A stretch of 9,353 bases of DNA from contig CANOHT010000057.1 of assembly GCA_947565865.1 (NCBI GenBank), positions 1 to 9,353 of the forward strand. The letters run 5' to 3'. Under the pieces are notes generated by a model. That model was not told where the DNA came from and did not search any database. It was given only the letters and a program-made list of their open reading frames with translations. This stretch comes from an uncultured Clostridia bacterium. Its GTDB lineage: Bacteria > Bacillota > Clostridia > Christensenellales > Aristaeellaceae. The translations under genes and the position numbers were made by a program. This document shows positions 1 through 6,627 of the stretch, piece after piece; the first letter of the stretch is position 1; the number at the start of each line of letters is the position of its first letter.

Positions 1-102
1 CTGTTCACTTCCCGTAAAAGTTTTCTCTGCCATAGCGCAAGTCATGCCAATCGTTAGTGTCAGGATCGCTACGATTACCAAAATGCCAATTCGCTTCGTC
101 AT
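1..102 (-). CDS. N-terminal fragment of an exported protein (runs off the left edge)
   Basis: Only the first 34 residues lie in the window, so the mature function cannot be read. The protein starts MTKR, continues with a hydrophobic core (about residues 5-22, rich in I, L, V and T) and reaches CAMA-EK. This is a standard Sec signal peptide with a plausible signal peptidase I site after residue 25. The ATG at 102-100 is preceded by AGGAGG nine bases upstream, which fixes the start. A good leftward promoter lies at 196-224, so the gene probably begins its own transcript with a leader of roughly 85 bases. The Cys at residue 22 is not in a convincing lipobox, so a lipoprotein is less likely than a cleaved secreted protein. 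Confidence 0.8.
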   Translation of the reverse strand, partial: MTKRIGILVIVAILTLTIGMTCAMAEKTFTGSEQ

Positions 103-195
103 GAGCTTGTTCCTCCTGACTTTCGGTCGTCGGTATTTACTTTCATCATCTCATATATGTGGGGCAATGGAACCATCCCCTTTCTCTGTATAAAT

Positions 196-224
196 ATCGT
201 ACAACATTTTGTTCTAGAAGTCAA
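196..224 (-). promoter_or_regulatory. Sigma-A-type promoter for the exported-protein gene
   Basis: Read leftward, TTGACT (224-219) is followed by exactly 17 bases and then TACGAT (201-196). The -35 matches the consensus at five of six positions and the -10 at four of six. The start codon at 102 lies about 85 bases beyond the expected transcription start. The leader contains a small GGGG/CCCC hairpin (161-164 with 177-180) whose role is unknown. Confidence 0.6.
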
Positions 225-247
225 TAAGTTGTTCATGTAATAATTGT

Positions 248-292
248 AAAAAAGTAGCTTGCTGAGAAGTTTCTCCTGCAACAAGCTACTTT
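248..292 (-). terminator. Intrinsic terminator, leftward, with no obvious gene upstream
   Basis: An 11-bp perfect stem (251-261 with 282-292) has a 20-base loop that can itself form GAGA/TCTC. Read leftward the stem ends in six T residues (253-248), the classic layout of a rho-independent terminator. Read rightward it is followed by TCTTTAT, so weak bidirectional action is possible. It lies upstream of the promoter of the exported-protein gene, so it must serve something transcribed leftward from the 293-700 region, or else insulate that promoter. Confidence 0.7.
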
Positions 293-670
293 CTTTATAC
301 TTGCCGTCAGCACTTCCATCCCGCCCGACTGACTGTACGCAACTACCCAAAGCACCGCGCCTGGGGTTTCGCCGCCGGAGCTCATGAGCACACTGCCGCT
401 GCCTGGACCCTGCTTGAAGGAAGCCCGGGCTTTCATGCTGCCGGTACGGTTATGCCGGAAAGGTACTTTTTCTCAGCGCAGCCGGGTACTATTCTCTCAA
501 GGGTGTAAAGGAGGGCGCAATTCCTTCCTGAACGCCTGCGCCTACGGATGGAATAGGGATAAGATGCGCCCACAGCACCGCAGGGGGCGGCCCATGAACA
601 GAAGCAAGCCATCCTCCGCAGCCGCTTCCAAAATCAGAAGGTTAAGTTTATGTAAAAGTGACAAAGATGC
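293..670. other. Long region without a convincing gene; possible structured RNA
   Basis: Short open frames exist on both strands, but none has a ribosome binding site or a recognisable product. The sequence is GC-rich and full of short inverted repeats: an AAGCCCGGGCTT palindrome (421-432), GCTCATGAGC (380-389), GGCGCA/TGCGCC (514-519 with 537-542), GGATGG/CCATCC (546-551 with 609-614), and CGCCC/GGGCG (567-571 with 585-589) nested inside the last. The leftward terminator at 248-292 would form the 3' end of a leftward RNA from here. No conserved core of tmRNA, RNase P RNA, SRP RNA, a T-box or a common riboswitch was recognised. A degraded gene is the alternative. Confidence 0.3.
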
Positions 671-690
671 AGTTTGACAAAAAAGAATGC

Positions 691-719
691 TTTTCTTTTG
701 GCGAAATTCATGATATGAT
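691..719 (+). promoter_or_regulatory. Extended -10 promoter for the EF-G-like gene
   Basis: TGA-TATGAT (711-719) is an extended -10 element, with five of six matches to TATAAT. The region 17 bases upstream (TTTTCT, 691-696) is a poor -35, as is common when an extended -10 is present. Transcription would begin near 726, giving a leader of about 100 bases before the ATG at 825. A consensus TTGACA at 674-679 is too far away (34 bases) to pair with this -10. Confidence 0.5.
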
Positions 720-824
720 ATTTCCAACATAGTATGAGACCCGCCTGCATTCCCCCATATCTTGTGAAGCAACGGGCAGGTGATTTCATTCAATGCCAAG
801 TACAAAAACAGGAGGAGACGCAAC

Positions 825-2915
825 ATGGCTGAGTACATTACGACCAATATCAGGAACATGGCCCTCATGGGACATGGCAGCGTAGGCAAGACGACCCTGA
901 CTGAGGCGATGCTTTACGCTGCCGGACTGATCGACCGTCAGGGCCGGGTTGAGGACGGCAACACCGTCACGGACTTTGACCCGGAAGAAATTCGCCGCAA
1001 GTGCTCCATCAGCGCGTCCACCGCCCCCGTGGACTGGAACGGTAAAATTATCAACGTCATTGATGTGCCCGGTTATTTTGATTTTGCGGGCGAGATGATG
1101 GGTTCCCTGCGGGTGGCTGAGACCGCCGTTATCGTGATTGACGCGGTCAACGGTATGAGCGTCGGCGCGGAAAAAGCCTGGGATCTGGCCGGAAAGCACG
1201 ATTTGGGCCGGATGTTTATCGTCAACCAGATGGATCGCGACCATGCCTCCTTTGACAAGATCGCCGACCAGCTGCGGGAAAAATATGGCTCCAGCGTTTG
1301 TCCCATTTTGCTGCCCTTGGGCGACGGCGCGAACTTCCGCGGCGTGGTGAACGTGCTGGATCGCAAGGCCTACGAGGGCGCTTATAAAAAGTCGGTGGAA
1401 GTACCGATGCCCGAGGAAATGAAGGCTCGTGTGCTGGAATGCTACACCTATCTCATCGAGCAGGCCGCCGCCGCCGATGAGGAGCTGATGGAGAAGTATT
1501 TCGACACTGGCGAGCTGACCTTTGAGGAAATCAAGAGCGGCTTCCGCAAGGGCATGAAGGACGGCTCCATTGTGCCGGTGGTTGCTGTATCCGCGCTGAC
1601 AGGCGTCGGTATTGCGCGTATGCTGGATCTGATGGCGAAGTACTTCCCGTCCCCCGCCCACGCAGGCCTTTATCAGGACGGCGTGAACCCCAAGACCGGC
1701 GAGGATATCCAGCGCATCTGCCAGGACGATCAGCCCTTCTCCGCCTTCATCTACAAGACCATCGCCGATCCCTTTGTAGGCAAGCTGAGCTGCTTCCGCG
1801 TCTTCTCCGGCAAGCTGACCAGCCAGACAACCCTGTACAATCCCAACAAGGACAAAACAGAAAAGCCCGCGGGCATCTACATTCTGCGTGGCAAAAAGCA
1901 GATCGTGAAGGAAGCCGTCCACGCCGGCGACGTGGGCGCCCTGGCCAAGCTGCAATTTGCCAGCACGGGCGATACGCTGTGCGATCCCAACAATCCCATT
2001 CAGTATCCGGCCATCGACTTCCCCAAGCCCTGCATCAGCAAGGCCGTGTACGCCGCCAAGCAGGGCGAAGAGGACAAGGTGTTCTCCGGCCTTCAGCGCC
2101 TGATGGAGGAAGACCCGTCCATCACCATTGAGAAGAACGTGGAAACCACGGAAACCCTGCTCTCCGGCCTGGGCGAGATGCACCTGGACGTCATCCGCAA
2201 CAAGCTGGCCGCCAAGTTCGGCGCCAACGCCGTGCTGCAGGACCCCAAGATTCCGTACCGCGAGACCATCCGCAAGACCGTCAAGGTGCAGGGCCGTCAT
2301 AAGAAGCAGTCCGGCGGCCACGGTCAGTTCGGTGATGTGTGGATCGAGTTCAGCCCCATCGGCGATGACGCCACTGATTTCGAGTTCGTGGACGCTGTGG
2401 TGGGCGGCGTGGTACCGCGCAATTTCATCCCCTCGGTGGAGAAGGGCCTGCGGGACAACATCAAGCGCGGCGTACTGGCAGGCTACCCCATGGTGGGCCT
2501 GCGCGCCAAGCTGTACGACGGCTCCTATCACCCGGTGGATTCCTCGGAAATGGCCTTCAAGACCGCTGCCCGCATCGCCTACAAGAAGGGCTGCATGGAC
2601 GCCTCCCCCGTGCTGCTGGAGCCCATCATGCACGTTGAGGTCATTGTGCCGGATGAGTACATGGGCGATATCATGGGCGACATGAACAAGCGCCGCGGCC
2701 GCATCATCGGTATGAATCAGACTCACGACGGCGAGCAGATGGTGGAAGCCGAGGCTCCCATGGCGGAAATGTTCAAATACGCCACCGACCTGCGCTCCAT
2801 GACCCAGGCCCGAGGCAGCTTCTCCATGCGCTTTGAGCGGTATGAAGAGGTTCCCGCCTCCACGGCCCAGAAGATCATTGCCGCTGCGAAGATTGATGAT
2901 GACGACGACGAATAA
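825..2915 (+). CDS. Elongation factor G-like translational GTPase (EF-G paralogue)
   Basis: A 696-residue protein with the full EF-G layout: GTPase domain, domain II, and domains III-V including the domain IV segment KKQSGGHGQFGDV. The family moves tRNA and mRNA through the ribosome or acts in recycling and stress. Paralogues of this Firmicutes subgroup have no settled role. G1 is GHGSVGKT (residues 16-23). The switch I region reads RRKCSISAS where canonical EF-G has RGITI. G3 is DVPGYFDF (80-87), with Tyr84 at the place of the catalytic His of DTPGH. G4 is NQMD (134-137) instead of NKMD. The tail ends in a run of Asp/Glu. The ATG at 825 has GGAGGAG at 811-817; an in-frame GTG at 780 would add 15 residues but lacks such a site. 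From memory, related Firmicutes paralogues also carry DTPGYFDF, so Tyr84 is probably ancestral to the subgroup. It is probably not the housekeeping fusA, which usually lies in the str operon with rpsL, rpsG and tuf. Confidence 0.93.
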   Translation: MAEYITTNIRNMALMGHGSVGKTTLTEAMLYAAGLIDRQGRVEDGNTVTDFDPEEIRRKCSISASTAPVDWNGKIINVIDVPGYFDFAGEMMGSLRVAETAVIVIDAVNGMSVGAEKAWDLAGKHDLGRMFIVNQMDRDHASFDKIADQLREKYGSSVCPILLPLGDGANFRGVVNVLDRKAYEGAYKKSVEVPMPEEMKARVLECYTYLIEQAAAADEELMEKYFDTGELTFEEIKSGFRKGMKDGSIVPVVAVSALTGVGIARMLDLMAKYFPSPAHAGLYQDGVNPKTGEDIQRICQDDQPFSAFIYKTIADPFVGKLSCFRVFSGKLTSQTTLYNPNKDKTEKPAGIYILRGKKQIVKEAVHAGDVGALAKLQFASTGDTLCDPNNPIQYPAIDFPKPCISKAVYAAKQGEEDKVFSGLQRLMEEDPSITIEKNVETTETLLSGLGEMHLDVIRNKLAAKFGANAVLQDPKIPYRETIRKTVKVQGRHKKQSGGHGQFGDVWIEFSPIGDDATDFEFVDAVVGGVVPRNFIPSVEKGLRDNIKRGVLAGYPMVGLRAKLYDGSYHPVDSSEMAFKTAARIAYKKGCMDASPVLLEPIMHVEVIVPDEYMGDIMGDMNKRRGRIIGMNQTHDGEQMVEAEAPMAEMFKYATDLRSMTQARGSFSMRFERYEEVPASTAQKIIAAAKIDDDDDE

Positions 2916-2957
2916 GACTCTGTGCGGAAAAACGCTTGCCGCTGCCGCACCATGACC

Positions 2958-2996
2958 AGCAGAGCCTGCCATTTGGTTGTTATGGCAGGCTCTGCT
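2958..2996. other. Strong 15-bp hairpin between the EF-G-like and acetyltransferase genes
   Basis: Positions 2958-2972 and 2982-2996 are perfect inverted repeats, with a 9-base loop (TTGGTTGTT). The hairpin starts 42 bases after the EF-G-like stop codon. Neither side has a T tract, so it is not a textbook intrinsic terminator. It may be a U-poor terminator, an mRNA 3' stabiliser, or a processing site between two cotranscribed genes. The next start codon lies 41 bases downstream. Confidence 0.5.
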
Positions 2997-3036
2997 CATA
3001 CACAGGAAAAATGGAGAGACCATAAGGAGGCTTGCC

Positions 3037-4086
3037 ATGTTGTGGATGTGGCTGGTGGGGCTGATTGTGCAGGGGTTGATTTTCGGGTTTGCGGCCCAGC
3101 ATATCGCTGAGAGCAAGGGCTATCAAACCGGCTTTGCCTGGGGCTTCTGGCTGAGCTGGATCGGTCTGCTGGTGGTGGTCGCCAGGCCGAACATGGTGGT
3201 ACCCGTGCAGACTGAGAATGGGGCGCGGCTGATCCACCTGGCCGAAAACATGCCGGATACCAGGACGAAGACCGCATCGGAGCATCAGTGGCAATGCATC
3301 TGCGGGACGAAGAATCCGTCCGGCGCGACGGTCTGCCAAAGCTGCCGTCAGCCCCGCAACGCGATGGAACGCAACTACGAAAAGGTGCGCTGCCCCCACT
3401 GCGGCGCCATGACCCGCAAGGAGAACCGTCTGTGTTTCGCCTGCAGTCAGCCCTGGGCTGAGCCGGAGCGAACGAGTATTCCGCCGGTTTCGGAGGTAGT
3501 GCCGCCACGGGTGGATAACCCCACGAACCGCCTGTTTAAGGCATGCTATCAGGATACCCTGTCTGATGTCATCGCCCGGGCAAAGGATCAGTGCTACCGC
3601 TACAATCAGCTGCATCCCAACGACCGGGAGGGGCAGGCGCGCCTTCTCAAAAGCCTGCTGGGCAGCATGGGTGAAAATGTGATGATCTGCCAGCCCTTCT
3701 GGTGCGATTATGGGTATCATCTTTCAGTGGGCAGCAACTTCTACGCCAACCACAACCTGGTGGTGACCGACGGCGCCTGCGTTACCTTCGGGGATGATGT
3801 GTTTGTCGGGCCCAACTGCTGCTTTACCACGGCGGAGCACGCCATTGATCCTGGGCAGCGCCGCGTCGGCATGGAGATCGCCAAGCCCATCACCGTCGGC
3901 AGCAACGTGTGGTTCGGCGCGGGCGTGACGGTTCTGGCGGGCGTGACCATTGGGGACAACACGGTCGTTGGCGCCGGCAGCGTGGTGACCCGCGATCTTC
4001 CGGCGAACGTGGTAGCGGTGGGCGTACCCTGCCGTGTGCTGCGCCCCATCACCGCCGAGGATCGGACGCGGTATCCCATGGACTGA
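3037..4086 (+). CDS. Membrane-anchored double zinc-ribbon protein fused to a maltose/galactoside-type O-acetyltransferase
   Basis: A 349-residue protein with three parts. Residues 1-50 hold two hydrophobic segments (about 3-20 and 32-49), predicted to span or anchor in the membrane. Residues 87-103 (CIC...CQSC) and 119-136 (CPHC...CFAC) are two four-Cys zinc ribbons. From about 162 it matches the sugar O-acetyltransferase family (Maa/LacA/NodL): an N-terminal helical Mac-like region, then left-handed beta-helix hexapeptide repeats (GDDVFVGPN, ITVGSN, VTIGDN, VVGAGSVV). These enzymes move acetyl from acetyl-CoA to a sugar hydroxyl. The catalytic His is His268 in TAEHAIDP. The ATG at 3037 has AAGGAGG at 3024-3030. 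An in-frame TTG at 2977 falls inside the hairpin loop and is unlikely. Family members are usually about 180-220 residues with no membrane or zinc part. The substrate is unknown; a cytoplasmic-face cell-envelope sugar would fit the neighbouring glycan genes. Confidence 0.85.
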   Translation: MLWMWLVGLIVQGLIFGFAAQHIAESKGYQTGFAWGFWLSWIGLLVVVARPNMVVPVQTENGARLIHLAENMPDTRTKTASEHQWQCICGTKNPSGATVCQSCRQPRNAMERNYEKVRCPHCGAMTRKENRLCFACSQPWAEPERTSIPPVSEVVPPRVDNPTNRLFKACYQDTLSDVIARAKDQCYRYNQLHPNDREGQARLLKSLLGSMGENVMICQPFWCDYGYHLSVGSNFYANHNLVVTDGACVTFGDDVFVGPNCCFTTAEHAIDPGQRRVGMEIAKPITVGSNVWFGAGVTVLAGVTIGDNTVVGAGSVVTRDLPANVVAVGVPCRVLRPITAEDRTRYPMD

Positions 4087-4097
4087 AAAAGCATATC

Positions 4098-4150
4098 AAA
4101 AATAGCCTGTCGGCAGGGAGCAGCATGCGTCCCAGTCGGCAGGCTTCGTT
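4098..4150. terminator. Bidirectional intrinsic terminator between convergent genes
   Basis: A 16-bp stem (4104-4119 with 4130-4145), containing two G-U pairs and one A-A mismatch, closes a 10-base loop. Rightward it is followed by TCGTTTTG, suited to end the acetyltransferase transcript. Leftward it is followed by A then five T residues (4102-4098), suited to end the glycosyltransferase/DUF2304 operon. It sits in the 83-base gap between the two converging stop codons. Confidence 0.75.
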
Positions 4151-4169
4151 TTGCACCTACGCTGCCCTA

Positions 4170-4532
4170 TCATTTGTCGGCTTCATCCGCCTCCAGCTCC
4201 CGAAGCCGTTTATCCATCAGGGCCAGGGCTTGGGTCAGGGTACGGTTCTGCTCGTTCAGCCGCGAAACGATGCAGGTCAAGTAGAACATCATAGCCAGGG
4301 CAAAAAAGCAAAAGCCCGTGAACAGCGCGTTCAGCGGCAGGTCGATGCCCACGGCCGCGGCCAGCCAGGCCACCGTGTCCGGGAAGAGGACGAAAACCAT
4401 CAGCACCAGCGCCAGGACAATCCAGAGCAGCGAATAGGAAAGGTTCAGCTTGCGCCGGTGTATCATTCGCACCCCGGCCCAAGAGCCCACGGCCACCAGG
4501 AGCACCAGCAGTATCCGCAAGCGTCCGGTCAT
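4170..4532 (-). CDS. DUF2304-type small membrane protein
   Basis: A 120-residue protein with three predicted membrane segments (about 4-22, 33-50 and 66-88). A charged, heptad-like tail follows (about 89-120, RLNEQNRTLT...LRELEAD) that could form a coiled coil. This matches the shape of DUF2304 proteins, which are typically encoded directly after a DPM1-like glycosyltransferase and have no proven biochemical role. Here its ATG overlaps the glycosyltransferase stop as ATGA (4532-4529), and AAAGGAGG lies nine bases upstream inside the end of that gene. Translational coupling and a joint complex are therefore likely. It may be a membrane partner for the glycosyltransferase; that is inference from context. 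Confidence 0.75.
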   Translation of the reverse strand: MTGRLRILLVLLVAVGSWAGVRMIHRRKLNLSYSLLWIVLALVLMVFVLFPDTVAWLAAAVGIDLPLNALFTGFCFFALAMMFYLTCIVSRLNEQNRTLTQALALMDKRLRELEADEADK

Positions 4533-5254
4533 GCCCTACGCCCTCCTTTCCTGTTCAGGCGGAGTCCGGCCAGCAGCACGGCCATGGACACCTTCGCCAT
4601 GTAAAACACCGACTTCAGCGCGCGGATGGAGCTGACGCCGCCCTGGCGCTGGTTCATCCGCACGGGGATTTCCTTGACCCGATAGCCGCAGACCAGCGCG
4701 GTGACGATGGCCTCGGGCTCGGGATAATCCTGCGCATAGGCTTGTGCGAACAAGTCAATCAGCTCTTTGCCGCAGGCCCGGAAGCCGCTGGTGGCGTCCT
4801 TGACTGTCCGTCCGGTGCAGAGCCGGATCAGCGCGGACAGAATGCTGATGCCCGTCCTGCGCAGCGCGGAGGACTGGAAGCCCTTCTCCTCCCCTTCCGC
4901 GGCAATGAAGCGGCTGCCGATGACCATATCAGCCTCGCCCTCCGCAATGGGCTGTATCAGGCGATGAATACAATCCGCCCGGTGCTGACCGTCGCCGTCA
5001 AACTGAACGGCGATGTCGTAGCAATGCTCGGCGGCATAGCGATAGCCTGCCTGCACGCCGCCGCCGATGCCCAGATTCAGGGGTAAATCCAAATAAGGAA
5101 CGGCGTGCTCCCGCAGAAGCTGGCGGGTATGATCCCCGGAACAGTCGTTGACAACCAGCACATCCGCCTCCGGGCAGTGCGTGCGAAGATCAGCCACTAC
5201 GCCAAGGATGGACGCCTCCTCATTGTAAGCGGGAACAATGACCAGCAGCTTCAT
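4529..5254 (-). CDS. Family 2 glycosyltransferase, DPM1/dolichyl-phosphate-mannose-synthase-like
   Basis: A 241-residue GT-A-fold enzyme. It begins MKLLVIVPAYNEE (nucleotide-sugar binding strand), then NDCSGDHT (36-43), the metal-binding DGDG (Asp86 and Asp88), GSRF (113-116) and DATSGFRA (153-160), all typical of the DPM1-like branch of GT2. Such enzymes transfer a sugar from a nucleotide donor to a polyprenyl phosphate on the inner face of the membrane, giving a donor for glycans or protein glycosylation. There are no strong membrane spans apart from a mildly hydrophobic C-terminal helix (about 216-231), so DUF2304 may provide anchoring. The ATG at 5254 has GAGG six bases upstream. A leftward promoter at 5288-5316 makes it the first gene of a two-gene operon. 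Which sugar is used cannot be read. Confidence 0.88.
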   Translation of the reverse strand: MKLLVIVPAYNEEASILGVVADLRTHCPEADVLVVNDCSGDHTRQLLREHAVPYLDLPLNLGIGGGVQAGYRYAAEHCYDIAVQFDGDGQHRADCIHRLIQPIAEGEADMVIGSRFIAAEGEEKGFQSSALRRTGISILSALIRLCTGRTVKDATSGFRACGKELIDLFAQAYAQDYPEPEAIVTALVCGYRVKEIPVRMNQRQGGVSSIRALKSVFYMAKVSMAVLLAGLRLNRKGGRRA

Positions 5255-5287
5255 AAGATACCTCGATCAACTGACATAATGCAATTT

Positions 5288-5316
5288 ATTTTACCATATT
5301 TTTGACGCAGCCGCAA
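5288..5316 (-). promoter_or_regulatory. Leftward promoter for the glycosyltransferase/DUF2304 operon
   Basis: Read leftward, TTGCGG (5316-5311), a 17-base spacer, then TAAAAT (5293-5288), preceded by TGG, giving an extended -10. The start codon at 5254 lies about 27 bases beyond the expected transcription start. Confidence 0.65.
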
Positions 5317-5325
5317 CACGTTGCG
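5312..5325. repeat. Inverted repeat spanning the two divergent -35 elements
   Basis: CGCAAC-AC-GTTGCG has perfect 6-bp arms around two central bases. Each arm contains most of one -35 hexamer, so the symmetry may simply reflect the two similar promoters. It is nevertheless ideally placed for a dimeric regulator that would control both operons at once. Confidence 0.4.
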
Positions 5326-5349
5326 CCTTTTTTACAGATATGTTACAAT
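5321..5349 (+). promoter_or_regulatory. Rightward promoter for the flippase/metallopeptidase operon
   Basis: TTGCGC (5321-5326), a 17-base spacer, then TACAAT (5344-5349) with TGT directly before it, giving an extended -10. Transcription would begin near 5356, leaving a very short leader of about 15 bases before the first candidate start codon at 5371. Confidence 0.7.
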
Positions 5350-5370
5350 AGGCAAAAGCGGAATGGGGGG

Positions 5371-6627
5371 ATGATAACCGTGGAGGAGAGCGCGCTTTCC
5401 CTGAAGCGCAACGCGCTGTACAATTCCATTGGCTCGCTGACCTACCTGGTCTGCCAGTGGCTGATTAATGTGCTGGTGGTGCGGCTGGGCTCCTATGCGG
5501 ACGGCGGGATGCTGACCCTGTCCATCTCCGTCACCAATGTGTTCTTTGTGGTGGCTACCTTTTCCCTGCGGGTGTATCAGGCATCGGATGTGACGGGGCG
5601 CTTCTCCGCGTCCAGGTATCTCTCCACCCGGGTGATGACCAGCCTGCTGGGGCTGGGCCTATGCGTGCTTTTCGCCCTGGCAAACGTACAATACGACGCG
5701 CCGCAGAAGTGGTGCATCGTGCTGTACATGCTCTTCAAGCTCACGGAGGCTTGGGTGGACGCCCTGGCGGCGGAGCAGCAGAAGGCGATGCGCATGGATT
5801 ATATCCTGGTCTCCTTCCTCCTGCGCTCGATAACGTCCCTGGGGTCGCTGGTCGTCGCCATGCGGCTGTGGCACAGTCTGCCCCTGGCGCTGCTGCTGAT
5901 GGCCGTCACAACCCTGCCGGTGGTATTGCTTTACGACATGCCCATCGTTCGGCGGATGACGGGGTTCCGGCTGCGCCTTCGCCCGGAGGAATGCCTGCCG
6001 CTGCTGCGGGCGGCCTGGCCCATGATGCTCAACGCCGCCATGATGACCCTGCTGGTCTCCCTGCCCAGGTACGTCCTGGAATTTAACTTCGGACAGGAGG
6101 TCATGGGCATCTATGGCGCAGTAGCCACGCCGGCGGTGATCGTTCAGGCGGGATGCAGCTTCGTATACAGCCCGCTGGTGGCGCCGCTTTCGCGGTGCTG
6201 GTCGCAGGGACGGCGCGGAGAATTCCGCCGGATGACGGCCAAGGCCCTGGCGCTGGTGCTGGCGCTGTTTCTATTGGTGATGGCGGGGGCGGCGGCGCTG
6301 GGCCAGTGGGGGCTTCAGCTGATTTTCGGCCAGAGCATCCTGCCCTATGCCTGGCTGCTTCTGCCGGTGCTGCTGACGAGCCTGTGCTCAGCCCTCATGT
6401 ACTTTTTTGAGGTTCCGCTGACGATCATGGGCCGCCTGAAGACCATGACCTGCGTTCATCTGGCGGCGGCAGCGCTGTCGCTGCTGTTGTCCCTGACGCT
6501 GATCCCGCGCCTGGGCATGAACGGCGTGAACTGGACAATCATTCTGACGGCGGGACTTGACGCTGCGGCTATGGGCTGCGCGGCCTTCGCACTGGCCGGA
6601 AAGGAGACGCTGTGCCCCTCCAAATAA
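5371..6627 (+). CDS. Polysaccharide flippase-like membrane protein (MOP superfamily, Wzx/RfbX type)
   Basis: A 418-residue, highly hydrophobic protein with about 12 predicted membrane segments in two halves. It resembles polysaccharide-biosynthesis exporters that flip lipid-linked oligosaccharides or teichoic-acid-like precursors across the membrane. The N-terminal stretch (ALYNSIGSLTYLVCQWLIN) and the middle motif around PRYVLEFNFGQEVMGIYG are typical of the family. The start is uncertain: ATG 5371 directly abuts a GGGGGG run, leaving no normal spacing, while GTG 5380 has that G-rich stretch about eight bases upstream and would lose only three residues. A longer TTG start at 5302 would lie before the promoter and is rejected. 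It is the first gene of a rightward pair with the metallopeptidase-like gene. The glycan it carries is unknown. Confidence 0.85.
   Translation: MITVEESALSLKRNALYNSIGSLTYLVCQWLINVLVVRLGSYADGGMLTLSISVTNVFFVVATFSLRVYQASDVTGRFSASRYLSTRVMTSLLGLGLCVLFALANVQYDAPQKWCIVLYMLFKLTEAWVDALAAEQQKAMRMDYILVSFLLRSITSLGSLVVAMRLWHSLPLALLLMAVTTLPVVLLYDMPIVRRMTGFRLRLRPEECLPLLRAAWPMMLNAAMMTLLVSLPRYVLEFNFGQEVMGIYGAVATPAVIVQAGCSFVYSPLVAPLSRCWSQGRRGEFRRMTAKALALVLALFLLVMAGAAALGQWGLQLIFGQSILPYAWLLLPVLLTSLCSALMYFFEVPLTIMGRLKTMTCVHLAAAALSLLLSLTLIPRLGMNGVNWTIILTAGLDAAAMGCAAFALAGKETLCPSK
6601..6606 (+). promoter_or_regulatory. Ribosome binding site that selects the GTG start of the metallopeptidase-like gene
   Basis: AAGGAG lies five bases before GTG 6612 but 20 bases before the alternative ATG 6627, which overlaps the flippase stop as TAATG. 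Spacing therefore favours GTG. The site lies within the flippase coding region. Confidence 0.65.

Noticed and set aside
99..152. A 16-17-codon upstream frame (starting MMKVNTDD) overlapping the exported-protein start as ATGA
   Set aside because: The overlap is suggestive of a leader peptide, but its own start has no proper ribosome binding site and the sequence has no leader-like feature such as a codon run.
293..670. tmRNA, RNase P RNA, SRP RNA, T-box or cobalamin riboswitch in the left intergenic region
   Set aside because: The characteristic conserved cores (for example GAGGAAAGTCC of RNase P, the T-box TGGAACC, the SRP GGAAGGAAGCAG) were looked for on both strands and are absent.
233..677. 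Short frames on both strands in the left intergenic region (233-436 leftward, 384-677 rightward)
   Set aside because: Neither has a ribosome binding site. The leftward one runs through the terminator stem, and neither product is recognisable.
674..679. Consensus TTGACA as the -35 of the EF-G-like promoter
   Set aside because: It lies 34 bases from the extended -10 at 711-719, and no -10 is found 16-18 bases downstream of it.
786..3116. A 776-codon open frame on the strand opposite the EF-G-like gene
   Set aside because: It is low-complexity in His, Gly, Ala and Leu, matches no family, and is explained by the GC-rich third codon positions of the EF-G-like gene, which has all the expected motifs.
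3909..4604. A 231-codon rightward frame across the convergent junction
   Set aside because: It reads through the bidirectional terminator and antisense to the DUF2304 gene, with an Arg/His/Gln-rich sequence and no family resemblance.
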